The notes under the pieces were generated by a model. The model did no database searches. It was not told where the DNA came from and saw nothing but the letters and a program-made list of their open reading frames with translations. From positions 1 to 63,420 of the forward strand of contig NZ_BCQV01000027.1 of assembly GCF_001552255.1 (NCBI RefSeq): DNA of 63,420 bases, read 5' to 3'. The translations under genes and the position numbers were made by a program. Below are positions 1 through 7,821 of the stretch, piece by piece. The stretch is from Alicyclobacillus shizuokensis NBRC 103103. Its GTDB lineage: Bacteria > Bacillota > Bacilli > Alicyclobacillales > Alicyclobacillaceae. The stretch's first letter is position 1; each line of letters opens with the position of its first letter.

Positions 1-30
1 TTTTTCGCATGTATACATGGTTCGCCACAT
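1..30 (-). CDS. Start of a gene running off the left edge, possibly IS transposase (istA-like)
   Basis: An ATG at 28-30 on the minus strand is preceded by a GAGGAG Shine-Dalgarno about 9 bases upstream and opens a frame of ten codons (MWRTMYTCEK) before the window ends. Its position just inside the putative IS terminal repeats is where IS21 elements carry istA, which encodes the DDE transposase. Ten residues cannot identify a family, so this rests on context only. Confidence 0.3.
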   Translation of the reverse strand, partial: MWRTMYTCEK

Positions 31-64
31 TATTCAAAACTCCTCTTCAATTTTTCCTGCATGC

Positions 65-103
65 AAAAAATCCCGTAGTGACAAGGATTTTGCCACTACG
101 GGA
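65..103 (-). terminator. Rho-independent terminator facing glmS transcription
   Basis: On the minus strand a perfect 10-bp stem (TCCCGTAGTG pairing with CACTACGGGA, 71-80 with 94-103) is followed by six T residues at 70-65. It would stop transcripts coming from glmS. If the IS reading is right, the hairpin belongs to the element and shields the transposase gene from read-through from outside. Confidence 0.75.
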
Positions 104-114
104 TACTGAAATCA

Positions 115-176
115 GGGACAAATGATGTTCCTGAACGGGGACAATATTAGTTCCCGACAGGGTCAATTATTGTTCC
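115..176. repeat. Three tandem-spaced 17-bp repeats (IS terminal repeats)
   Basis: The units lie at 115-131, 138-154 and 160-176. All keep GGG at one side, CAA next to it and TTCC at the other side, with varied centres. In IS21 elements such repeats are transposase binding sites; that function is inferred here. Confidence 0.6.
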
Positions 177-207
177 GGTCCACAAAACACCCACCGCGCC
201 TGCCGCC

Positions 208-2037
208 CTACTCCACCGTCACGCTCTTTGCCAGGTTGCGCGGCTTGTCGACGTCGTTGCCGCGCGCCACGGCAGCGTAATACGCCAGCAGCTGCAGCGG
301 AATCACCGCCACAATCGGCGCCAACAGGGGGTGCAACCGCGGCAGGTGGAGAACCTTGTCCACCGACTTGGCCAGGTCCTCGTTGCCGGCCCAGGTTACC
401 CCAAGCACGAACGCGTCGCGGGCCTTGACCTCCTTGATGTTGCTCAACGTCTTGTCATACAGCTGCTCCTGCGTGGCCATGGCGATGACCGGCACACCTT
501 CGGTGATAAGGGCCAGCGTCCCGTGCTTCAGCTCGCCTGCTGCATAGGCCTCCGCATGGATGTAGGAGATCTCCTTCAGCTTCAGCGCGCCCTCCAGCGA
601 CAGCGAGTAGTCGAGCCCGCGGCCAATGAAAAACGCGTGCTCGACCTCGGCGTAGCGCCGGGCAAACTGCTCCACCTGCGGCGCCGCGTCGAGCACCTGC
701 TCCGCCGCCTGCGGGAGAGCGTCGAGTCCAGCCAAGGCGCCGCGAATGGTCTCCTCGCTCTGCGCCCCCCGCACCTGGGCAAAGTAGAGCGTCAATAGGA
801 ACAGAACCACCAGCTGCGTGGTGTACGCTTTGGTCGAGGCCACCGCAATTTCCGGCCCCGCCCAGGTGATAAGCACATCGTCCGCCTCGCGCGCCACTGA
901 ACTGCCTACCACGTTGGCGATGGCCAGGACCCGGCGTCCGCGCGCCTTCGCCGCGCGCAGCGCGGCCAGGGTGTCGGCCGTCTCGCCCGACTGGCTCATC
1001 ACGATGATGAGCGTATGTTCGGTGTCCAGCGGATCGCGGTAGCGGTATTCAGAGGCAATCTCCACGTCCACCGGAATCCGCAGCAGCTGCTCCATCCACG
1101 CCTGGCCAACCAGCCCGGCGTGCCACGAGGTGCCGCAGGCGACAATGTGCACGCGGTCCATGTCGCGGATGAACTCCGGACTGAGCCGCAGCTCCTGCAG
1201 GTCTACCTGCGATCCATCAGGTGCAATCCGTCCCGCCAACGTGTCGCGAATGGCCTTTGGCTGCTCGTGAATCTCCTTGAGCATAAAGTGCGGGAAGCCC
1301 CCGCGCTCCGCGGAGACGGCGTCCCAGGTCACGTGCAGGGGCTGCTTGGCGACTGGCTGCCCGGACAGGGTGAAGCACGCCACGCTGTCGCGGCGTACGA
1401 CCGCCATCTCACCGTCGTCCAACACGTACACGTCGCGGGTGTACTCCAGGATGGCCGGAATGTCGGAGGCGATGAAGTTCTCCCCCTCCCCAAGGCCGAC
1501 CACCAGCGGGCTGGCCTTGCGCAGTGCAATCAGGGTGTCAGGGTCTTCGCGGCTCAATACTACGAGGGCGTACGCGCCGCGGATGCGCCCGGCCACCTTG
1601 ACCATCGTCTGGAACAAATCGCTGTCGTACAGCTCTTCAATCAGGTGCACGACCACTTCCGTGTCCGTTTCGGACTGGAACGTGTGGCCTTTTTGCAGAA
1701 GCTCCTCGCGCAGGCTCAGGTAGTTCTCGACAATCCCGTTGTGCACGACCGCGAACCTGCCGTGGCAGTCCTGGTGCGGGTGCGCGTTCTCATCGGACGG
1801 CCGCCCGTGCGTGGCCCAGCGCGTGTGGCCGATACCGATGTGGCCGGAGAGCGGGTCCGTCGCCAGGATGTCCTCCAGATTGGCTAGCCGGCCGACCGAT
1901 TTGGCCACCTGCAGCCGCCCATCGGCCAACACCGCGATGCCGGCCGAGTCGTACCCCCGGTACTCCAGCTTCTGCAGCCCGCCCATCACGACACCCTGCA
2001 CGTCGCGTGGCCCGATGTAGCCCACGATTCCACACAT
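208..2037 (-). CDS. glmS: Glutamine-fructose-6-phosphate aminotransferase (isomerizing)
   Basis: GlmS makes glucosamine-6-phosphate from fructose-6-phosphate and glutamine, the first committed step toward UDP-GlcNAc for the cell wall. The 609-residue protein begins MCGIVGYIG, so removal of Met exposes the catalytic Cys of the Ntn-type glutaminase domain. Two SIS sugar-binding domains follow, with CGTSWHAG near residue 300 and STKAYTTQ after it, and the C-terminus PRNLAKSVTVE is canonical. The ATG is preceded by AAGGAGG about 11 bases upstream. The gene lies after glmM, with its own promoter and a glmS ribozyme in the leader, so GlcN6P feedback through mRNA self-cleavage is expected. Length is normal for the family. 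Confidence 0.98.
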   Translation of the reverse strand: MCGIVGYIGPRDVQGVVMGGLQKLEYRGYDSAGIAVLADGRLQVAKSVGRLANLEDILATDPLSGHIGIGHTRWATHGRPSDENAHPHQDCHGRFAVVHNGIVENYLSLREELLQKGHTFQSETDTEVVVHLIEELYDSDLFQTMVKVAGRIRGAYALVVLSREDPDTLIALRKASPLVVGLGEGENFIASDIPAILEYTRDVYVLDDGEMAVVRRDSVACFTLSGQPVAKQPLHVTWDAVSAERGGFPHFMLKEIHEQPKAIRDTLAGRIAPDGSQVDLQELRLSPEFIRDMDRVHIVACGTSWHAGLVGQAWMEQLLRIPVDVEIASEYRYRDPLDTEHTLIIVMSQSGETADTLAALRAAKARGRRVLAIANVVGSSVAREADDVLITWAGPEIAVASTKAYTTQLVVLFLLTLYFAQVRGAQSEETIRGALAGLDALPQAAEQVLDAAPQVEQFARRYAEVEHAFFIGRGLDYSLSLEGALKLKEISYIHAEAYAAGELKHGTLALITEGVPVIAMATQEQLYDKTLSNIKEVKARDAFVLGVTWAGNEDLAKSVDKVLHLPRLHPLLAPIVAVIPLQLLAYYAAVARGNDVDKPRNLAKSVTVE

Positions 2038-2059
2038 ATGAAATTTTATCCTCCTTCAT

Positions 2060-2262
2060 GGGCCTGCTCGCTCTTGTCCGCAGCGGTCACCCGCTGGTTT
2101 TCGAGCTTCGCGTCACAGTGCGGCCCGCACACCGGGAGGCACCCGCCGAATGTTTCGCCAACCTCCACCGCGTCAACTGGATGGTGCCCTCTGCGGCCGG
2201 CCCACTGGTCTTGGCAAGCCGCATCCGGTTGCTCCGCGTCCCCATCCAGTCCAGGCGCTTCT
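2060..2262 (-). ncRNA. glmS ribozyme-riboswitch (GlcN6P-activated)
   Basis: The minus strand contains the conserved core in order: GAAGCGCCTGGACTGG (cleavage expected between the A at 2259 and the G at 2258), then GACGCGGTGGAGGTTGGCGA, TTCGGCGGGTGCCTCCCGG, and a 3' pairing with GGGTGACC and GGACAAGAGC. These match known Bacillus glmS ribozyme elements in sequence and order. The element ends about 25 bases before the glmS start. Known biology: GlcN6P acts as cofactor for self-cleavage, and RNase J then destroys the downstream mRNA. The 3' boundary is approximate. Confidence 0.92.
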
Positions 2263-2489
2263 CGCCGGAGAGTGTCCCAGATTCACTCCCGCGCGTCTCC
2301 GGCAGACCCGTGTCTGCCCCAACGGCCGCTCAGCGCGGCCCTGCAGATTTCTTGGCTGGCCGATCCGTCCCGCGTCCGACCAACCGCGGCATCCCCCCTC
2401 TCCCGGTTTCACAAGACGCAAAGCCCACGCGACACAAGGAAATCGACGTCCTAACGGCGGCGAATTGTGGCGCGAGCTCACGCATGCCC

Positions 2490-2519
2490 ACTATATGTGA
2501 AAGCCATGCGCGCCGTCAA
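2490..2519 (-). promoter_or_regulatory. SigA-type promoter for glmS
   Basis: On the minus strand TTGACG (2519-2514) and TATAGT (2495-2490) are separated by 18 bases. Transcription would start near 2483 and give a leader of about 220 bases before the ribozyme. That upstream leader carries two strong hairpins (GGCAGAC/GTCTGCC at 2301-2318 and GGCCGC/GCGGCC at 2324-2340) of unknown role. I see no gene between 2262 and 2670. Confidence 0.7.
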
Positions 2520-2669
2520 TGGGTTGGCGTCCGTTTGTCATACACATGTCTGATCACCTGCCGCAATCTGGCCCCATCCGCCGCCTCTCGACGCGGTTTT
2601 CGCCTCCGTCGGTGGATCTGCACACCCGGTCGGTTTCGGAGCCCGCTGTAGCGCAGCGGATGGACACGT

Positions 2670-4010
2670 TCAGGCGCCCAACTCGGCGCGGACCACGCGC
2701 ACGATGCGGCCGACGCACTCCTGCAGCAGCTGCTCTTCCGGGCCCTCCGCCATCACGCGCACAATCGGCTCCGTGCCCGATTCACGCACCAACACGCGCC
2801 CATCGCTGCCCAGCCGCTGCTCCGCCTCGGCGAGCGCCGCAAGGATGCGCTCATTGGCCGACCACGCCCGTTTGTCGCGCACGCGCACGTTCTCCAGGAT
2901 CTGCGGGTAGCGCGTCATCACCTTGCGCAGTTCGGCGAGGGGCTGGCCGCTCCCCACCATGATGTCCACCAGCTGCAGCGCGGTCAGGATGCCATCGCCT
3001 GTCGTCGTGTGATTGAGGAAGACGATGTGGCCCGACTGCTCGCCGCCGAGCGTATGTCCTCCGCGGCGCATCGCCTCCATCACGTACCTGTCGCCCACCT
3101 GCGTGCGCTCCACATGGATGCCGAGCCGCTCCATCGCCTTGAGGAAACCGAGGTTGCTCATCACCGTCGCCACCACCGTGTCGTGGCTGAGCCGCCCCTG
3201 CTCCTTGAGCGCCCGCGCGCAGATGGCCATCACGTAATCCCCGTCGACAACCGCGCCTGTGTGGTCCACGGCAATCAATCGATCCGCGTCCCCATCGAAC
3301 GTCAATCCCACGTCCGCCCCCAGTTCCAGGACCGCTTTCTGCACCACGTGAGGATGGGTCGATCCGCACCCGACATTGATATTCACGCCGTCCGGGCAGT
3401 TGTTGAGCACGCTCACGCGCGCTCCCAGGCGCGTGAACACTTCCGGTGCAATCTCACAGGCGGCGCCGTGAGCGCAATCAAGCACCACGTGCAGGCCGTC
3501 AAACCGGTGCTGAACCGTCCCGATTAAAAAGTCGACGTACGTCGCCTTCGCCGGCTCGTCGTGAATCCGGCCAACCGCAGCGCCGACGGGCCGCGGCAAC
3601 GCATCCATACCGCCCCGAATCGTCTGCTCAATCTCGTCTTCCACCTCGTCGGGCAGCTTGAAGCCGGCATCGCTGAAAAACTTGATCCCGTTGTCCTCGA
3701 CCGGATTGTGCGAGGCCGAGATCATCACCCCGGCCTGCGCTCCCAGGTGGCGGGTCAAATAGGCGACCCCCGGCGTCGTGATGACCCCCAGCCGCAAGAC
3801 GTCCGCTCCGATGGAGAGAATGCCGCTGATGAGCGCAGCCTCCAACATGTCGCCCGAGATGCGGGTGTCTTTGCCGACCGCAATGCGCACACCGTGGCGG
3901 CCGCCCGTCAACACGTGTGCCCCCGCCCGGCCTAGCTGAAACGCCAGTTCCGGTGTCAATTCGCGGTTGGCGACACCGCGCACCCCGTCTGTGCCAAACA
4001 AGCGGGACAA
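2670..4010 (-). CDS. glmM: Phosphoglucosamine mutase
   Basis: GlmM converts glucosamine-6-phosphate to glucosamine-1-phosphate and so continues the GlmS pathway to UDP-GlcNAc. The 446-residue protein begins (L/M)SRLFGTDGVRG. It carries the phosphoserine loop SASHNP near residue 100, the metal loop DGDAD near 240, and RESGTEP with VRVMAEG at the C-terminus. I chose TTG at 4010 because AAGGAG lies 8 bases upstream and the family starts M-x-x-x-FGTDG; the in-frame GTG two codons earlier sits too close to the Shine-Dalgarno. In Bacillus GlmM is bound and restrained by CdaA/CdaR, whose genes lie just upstream. A terminator-like hairpin separates it from cdaR. Confidence 0.97.
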   Translation of the reverse strand: MSRLFGTDGVRGVANRELTPELAFQLGRAGAHVLTGGRHGVRIAVGKDTRISGDMLEAALISGILSIGADVLRLGVITTPGVAYLTRHLGAQAGVMISASHNPVEDNGIKFFSDAGFKLPDEVEDEIEQTIRGGMDALPRPVGAAVGRIHDEPAKATYVDFLIGTVQHRFDGLHVVLDCAHGAACEIAPEVFTRLGARVSVLNNCPDGVNINVGCGSTHPHVVQKAVLELGADVGLTFDGDADRLIAVDHTGAVVDGDYVMAICARALKEQGRLSHDTVVATVMSNLGFLKAMERLGIHVERTQVGDRYVMEAMRRGGHTLGGEQSGHIVFLNHTTTGDGILTALQLVDIMVGSGQPLAELRKVMTRYPQILENVRVRDKRAWSANERILAALAEAEQRLGSDGRVLVRESGTEPIVRVMAEGPEEQLLQECVGRIVRVVRAELGA

Positions 4011-4092
4011 TCCCACCGCTCCTTTCCACTGCCACAAACTGACAAACAAGCCTCTCGCAGAATTCGCCATCGAAAACCAAGCCGCTGCAAAC

Positions 4093-4128
4093 AGAAAAAC
4101 GGCTGCCCGGACTCGCTGCCGGCAGCCG
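4093..4128 (-). terminator. Rho-independent terminator between cdaR and glmM
   Basis: The minus strand reads an 8-bp stem CGGCTGCC/GGCAGCCG (4121-4128 with 4100-4107) followed by TTTTTCTG. It lies in the 166-bp gap between the cdaR stop and the glmM start, so it should reduce read-through from cdaAR into glmM. I found no clear promoter after it. Confidence 0.7.
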
Positions 4129-4176
4129 CAGCAACCCAAACCATTTTGCCACACGGACATCCGCCTGGGCAACCGT

Positions 4177-5367
4177 CTACGATGAGCTGACCTCCACCAG
4201 AGCCTGGGACTTCGAGATCTGGACCACATGCAGTCCGTCGGGCACATCCACCTGGATCTCGGCGTGCCCGCTGCCGGCCTTGAGCCCCTTGGCATCCACG
4301 TACGCCGCGATGTCGATGGACGATAGGTCGGCGATATTGGACTTCGCACCGCTCACCTGCACCGTCACTCTATCCGGTGACACCACCCTCACGCTCACAC
4401 CCGCCGGGACGTTGCGCACGCTCACTGGAACCGTGAATGAGCGGACCGCGCTCGGCTCCACCTGCACATGGACCTGAATCATCGACGGAGTCGCCTGCTT
4501 CACGCCTGCAGGCAACGGGACCTTGACCGAAACGGTGCGACTGTGGTTGAACCCGGACACATCCACCGGCACCGTGAGGTGCTTGGGCAGGTGGGTCCCG
4601 TACAGGGTCACAGACGACACGGACGGTGTAAGGCTTACAACATCGTAGCCGGCGGCTGGCGATCCGCTCGCGCTGGCGGACACGGGGACGTTTTTGTGCG
4701 GAGCTAAGATAGGCACATTCACGTGCGCGGTGGACGGCTCCACGATAACCCCGTCAACCGGGTTCCCCCGCCCATCGACAGCAGCCAGGGTCACCTCCTG
4801 GGAGACGGTGTCGGTGGCTCCCTGTACGGAGACGAAGGCAGCGACCGTCGCCACCTTGTCCAACGCCTGCTGGGCGCCGCTGGCCTTGACGGTCGCGACG
4901 TCGCACTGCGGGGTGCCGACGCTGTAGCCGGCGGCGGGCTGGCCACGGACAATGACGCGGACGGATTGTTGCGTGGTCTTTCGGTCAGCAATCACGACGG
5001 TCACAGTGCTGGGGCTGATGCTATATTGCACCAGCGGCATGTGCTGGGCGGTCAACGGCACCTGATGCTGCCCAGGCTTTAGGCCGCGAACATTGGCGAC
5101 CAGTTGCACTCCGAGCATCTGCTCGGCCAGCGACTCGACGCTGAGGGTGCTGTCATGCACGGCCACGATGGCGGTGGACGGTTGCACCTTGGTGACGACC
5201 ATGTCGTCCGAGGTCTGCACGTGCACCGCCATGGGGAACTCGGAGACGTTGACATTGTCGGTGGCAGCACCAGAGTCGGGACTTGGCTGCACCGCAAACC
5301 AGAGAATACAGCTGAGCACAAGGGCGATGACGCGCAGGACGTTGTTGTTGGACCAAAATCGGTTCAC
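4177..5367 (-). CDS. cdaR: YbbR-domain regulator of CdaA
   Basis: CdaR is a membrane-anchored extracytoplasmic protein that modulates the diadenylate cyclase CdaA. The 396 residues start with a short N-tail and one membrane helix (about residues 10-27, LRVIALVLSCILWFAV). Four YbbR-type beta repeats follow, visible as recurring PS-x-V-x-V and V-x-GxP-A-x-GY-x-V segments. The start is GTG at 5367, overlapping the cdaA TAG stop by one base, which indicates translational coupling. The conserved cdaA-cdaR-glmM-glmS order links c-di-AMP synthesis to wall-precursor supply. No odd features. Confidence 0.93.
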   Translation of the reverse strand: MNRFWSNNNVLRVIALVLSCILWFAVQPSPDSGAATDNVNVSEFPMAVHVQTSDDMVVTKVQPSTAIVAVHDSTLSVESLAEQMLGVQLVANVRGLKPGQHQVPLTAQHMPLVQYSISPSTVTVVIADRKTTQQSVRVIVRGQPAAGYSVGTPQCDVATVKASGAQQALDKVATVAAFVSVQGATDTVSQEVTLAAVDGRGNPVDGVIVEPSTAHVNVPILAPHKNVPVSASASGSPAAGYDVVSLTPSVSSVTLYGTHLPKHLTVPVDVSGFNHSRTVSVKVPLPAGVKQATPSMIQVHVQVEPSAVRSFTVPVSVRNVPAGVSVRVVSPDRVTVQVSGAKSNIADLSSIDIAAYVDAKGLKAGSGHAEIQVDVPDGLHVVQISKSQALVEVSSS

Positions 5368-6230
5368 TACGACTCCGCCTTTCGGCTGAGGAACTTGAAG
5401 GTGGTGGCGCGTTTGGGCGTGAGAAGCGAGTCGAGCAACTCACGCAGGGCGGCTTCGCTGAGATCCTGGGTGAGAACCCCATCCACCGCCAGGGATACGC
5501 GCCCGGTCTCCTCTGACACCACCACCGCCACCGCGTCGGACTGTTCCGTGACGCCGAGCGCGGCGCGGTGGCGAGTTCCCAACTGCCTGTCCAAGTCTCG
5601 GCTCTCGGTGAGCGGCAGAAAGCAGCCGGCGGCGACCATCTTGTCACCACGCACCACCACCGCCCCATCGTGCAAAGGCGTGTTGGGAATAAAGGTGTTC
5701 AACAGCAGCTCCGTGCTGACTTTGCCTTCGACGAGGGTTCCCGTCTCGATATATTCACTCAAGCCCGTGTTGCGCTCAATGACAATGAGAGCGCCGGTTT
5801 TCGTTTTGGAGAGCACCTGGCTGGCCTTCACAATTTCCGAGGCGGCTCGCTTGATATCCTCGTTGTCGGTGGTGAAAGAAAACCAAAAGAACCCGCCGCG
5901 GCCGAGCTGTTCCAGAGCCCGCCGCAACTCTGGCTGAAACACCACCGGAATGGCGAATAATCCGAGGGTGATGATTTTGTTCAATAACCAATTCAACGCC
6001 TGCAGGTGGAGAAAGTTGCTGACCGCGGTGGCCAGCAGGATGACAATAACCCCTTTGAGCAACTGCACTGCGCGGGTGCCGCGGATGAGGATAAGCAGAC
6101 GATAGATTACGTACGCGACAATCAGGATGTCAAGCGCGTCAAGTATGCCAAAGTGTCGCAGGATGTCCAACCATGCCGCCATTCTCGCCACCAACTCGCC
6201 GGAAAAGTGGAGCCATTCCCTTCCTACCAT
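5367..6230 (-). CDS. cdaA: Diadenylate cyclase CdaA (DacA)
   Basis: CdaA condenses two ATP molecules into c-di-AMP at the membrane. Three N-terminal hydrophobic helices (about residues 33-110) precede a DisA_N-type cyclase domain with the signature HDGAVVV near residue 190 and GTRHRAALG near 220. In Bacillus it is the main housekeeping cyclase, controls potassium and wall homeostasis, and binds GlmM. The 287-residue length is slightly above the usual 270 or so. An alternative ATG at 6182 would shorten it but lacks a Shine-Dalgarno; the ATG at 6230 has only a weak AGG. This is the first of two c-di-AMP cyclases in the window (disA at 55.2-56.3 kb). Confidence 0.96.
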   Translation of the reverse strand: MVGREWLHFSGELVARMAAWLDILRHFGILDALDILIVAYVIYRLLILIRGTRAVQLLKGVIVILLATAVSNFLHLQALNWLLNKIITLGLFAIPVVFQPELRRALEQLGRGGFFWFSFTTDNEDIKRAASEIVKASQVLSKTKTGALIVIERNTGLSEYIETGTLVEGKVSTELLLNTFIPNTPLHDGAVVVRGDKMVAAGCFLPLTESRDLDRQLGTRHRAALGVTEQSDAVAVVVSEETGRVSLAVDGVLTQDLSEAALRELLDSLLTPKRATTFKFLSRKAES

Positions 6231-6288
6231 TGTTTCCTACTCGTTTGTCCACGTCAAGTCACGTCTGGCATTTGGCGGCAGCTGCATT

Positions 6289-6963
6289 TCAGCGAGTCTT
6301 GCTGCGACGGGCGGTGCGGCGGGTCTGCGCGAGCGAACGTCGGTAAGCCGCGAGGAACACGCTTGAGATAGCCGCGTGCCCCTTGTCGTTCGGGTGAATC
6401 GGGTTGTTGCGAATGCGAAAATCCCGCAGCTGCCCGCGCCGGTAACAGTCCACGTACTCATGCTCATTTCCGGAATAACGGCCGCGCACATCCGCCAGGA
6501 TAAGGTGTTCGCGCGTCGCGACGTGACAAATCACCTGGTTCAAGGTGTCGATGCACTCCTTGGCCACCAGCGAATTAGGAAACGGATTGTACATCGTTGC
6601 AATCAGGATGGTGGAATCGGGCGAGCGAACGGTCTGCACAATCTGGGTCAAATTATCCTGCACCTGGCCGGCCACGCGCAGCAAGCGCCCACGATTCCCG
6701 TCCAGTAGCCAGGGCATGGCTTTGAGAAAGTCGTTGCCGCCAATCAGGATGGTGACCAGCCGCGCCTCCCCCCAGATGCACTCCGGCACATCCTTCAAGG
6801 ACTTGAGCAACTGACGGGAGGTCCAACCGGGTTTGGCTCGGACAAACATGTTCACTCGCTCCTGCTTGGACAACGCGGCCTGAATGCGATTGACGTAGCG
6901 CGCCCTCTCCGAACTCGCGCAGTATCCGTACGTGATGGAATCTCCTAGGGCTGCGTACAGCAT
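6289..6963 (-). CDS. SGNH/GDSL-family hydrolase, probably cytosolic
   Basis: The 224-residue protein has the SGNH blocks in order: ALGDSITYGY at the N-terminus (block I, catalytic Ser), ILIGGNDF in the middle (block III, Asn) and NPIHPNDKGHAAI near the end (block V, Asp and His). Members hydrolyse acyl, acetyl or other esters; the substrate cannot be told. Starting at ATG 6963 gives GGGAGG 7 bases upstream, whereas the ATG at 6993 has no Shine-Dalgarno. There is no signal peptide, so the enzyme should be cytosolic unless exported by another route. The C-terminus is Arg-rich. It sits between a SpoIIM-like gene and cdaA, a place not occupied by it in Bacillus subtilis. Confidence 0.85.
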   Translation of the reverse strand: MLYAALGDSITYGYCASSERARYVNRIQAALSKQERVNMFVRAKPGWTSRQLLKSLKDVPECIWGEARLVTILIGGNDFLKAMPWLLDGNRGRLLRVAGQVQDNLTQIVQTVRSPDSTILIATMYNPFPNSLVAKECIDTLNQVICHVATREHLILADVRGRYSGNEHEYVDCYRRGQLRDFRIRNNPIHPNDKGHAAISSVFLAAYRRSLAQTRRTARRSKTR

Positions 6964-7126
6964 CGGCTGTCCTCCCGGTGTGTCATACTTCAACTGTATT
7001 TCGACCGATTGTGGGACGTGACGGCGGCCAAGCCAGCAGACTTGCGCGCTTGATTGTGAACCCCTGTCGCGTCACCGGTGGTTCCAGCGTTAGTATGCCC
7101 ATCCACACGCGTTCGGACACCCAGGC

Positions 7127-7753
7127 CTACAGGTGCACAATGGCGATGAGACGAGGTGTTACGGCCGCTTCGATGCAGGCGGCGACAAGCAGCAGTCCCA
7201 AGATCCATGGCAATTGATGGATAACCCGCGTCCATTCATGGCGCAAAGAGAGCGAATGCGATCTGGCCTGCGGCGAGGCCGAGAGCCGCCGCGTCACGCT
7301 GTGCACGGCGGTAAAGCCGAGCTGAAACCCAAGCACGGCGGCCCAGATGATGGCGGTCAACTCGAACACCCCGTGTGGCAGCACCGCGAACAACAGCACC
7401 TTCCACCACGGCACGTGCGCCTGCGCCATCGCCAGCGCCGTCGCGTAGCCCAGCAGCACCCCATTCAGCCACAGCATCAGGGCCGGGAACACGCCCAGGA
7501 ACACGCCGAGGATGATGAGCTCCAAGGCGGCCAGCGCATTGTTGAAAAAGATCGTCCAGATGGCTCCGGCCAGCGACGTCGAGGAGATCCCTTCAGCCGT
7601 CCGCTTCAATTTATCTATCGCCGGGCCCAAGGCCCCCTGAAAGTGGTGCGGCCAAACCATGCCGCTGATATACCCCACGACCAGCAACAACAGTGCCAAT
7701 GCGATGAACCACGGGAACGAATTGTGGCGCCGAGACGCCTTGGATTTCAACAT
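7127..7753 (-). CDS. Stage II sporulation protein M (DUF95) family membrane protein
   Basis: About 208 residues with an N-terminal helix (near 15-35) and several more hydrophobic helices. The family traits FFNNALAAL, GVFLGVFPALMLWLNGVLLG, LPHGVFELTAI and a late EAAVTP match the SpoIIM/DUF95 family. SpoIIM itself belongs to the DMP complex that removes septal peptidoglycan during engulfment, but many paralogues exist in non-sporulation contexts. This copy has no spoIIP or spoIID neighbour. ATG 7753 has GAGG 7 bases upstream and is preferred over 7777. It diverges from pdaB; the two starts are only 68 bp apart, so their control regions overlap. Confidence 0.8.
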   Translation of the reverse strand: MLKSKASRRHNSFPWFIALALLLLVVGYISGMVWPHHFQGALGPAIDKLKRTAEGISSTSLAGAIWTIFFNNALAALELIILGVFLGVFPALMLWLNGVLLGYATALAMAQAHVPWWKVLLFAVLPHGVFELTAIIWAAVLGFQLGFTAVHSVTRRLSASPQARSHSLSLRHEWTRVIHQLPWILGLLLVAACIEAAVTPRLIAIVHL

Positions 7754-7774
7754 GTATGGACCTCGCTTTCGACG

Positions 7775-7782
7775 CATACACT
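7775..7782 (+). promoter_or_regulatory. Candidate sporulation -10 box for pdaB
   Basis: CATACACT at 7775-7782 fits the SigE -10 consensus CATACAnT and lies 39 bases before the pdaB start. The -35 side is weak. The identical octamer lies upstream of cwlD (12593-12600). Confidence 0.45.
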
Positions 7783-7821
7783 GGGCACAGACCTGAACCT
7801 GTCCATGGGAGGGAAAACAGC

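Larger units (their letters stand above)
1..184. mobile_element. Partial insertion sequence end, IS21-like
   Basis: Three imperfect 17-bp repeats of the form GGG(A/T)CAAnnATnnTTCC start at 115, 138 and 160, at 22-23 bp spacing. Multiple short terminal repeats of this kind are typical of IS21-family ends. Read on the minus strand, the edge at 184 begins TGTGGACC, which fits a TG...CA terminus. Inward of the repeats lie a hairpin with a T run and a start codon with Shine-Dalgarno that reads out of the window. The edge is 24 bp past the glmS stop. The second terminus and the transposase body are not in view, so family assignment is an inference. Confidence 0.5.

Noticed and set aside
2007-2651. 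Plus-strand open frames between glmS and glmM
   Set aside because: They overlap the glmS ribozyme and promoter on the other strand and have no family resemblance.
4011-4349. N-terminal extension of glmM into cdaR
   Set aside because: The extra 113 residues are not GlmM-like, include the terminator region and overlap cdaR; TTG 4010 has a proper Shine-Dalgarno.
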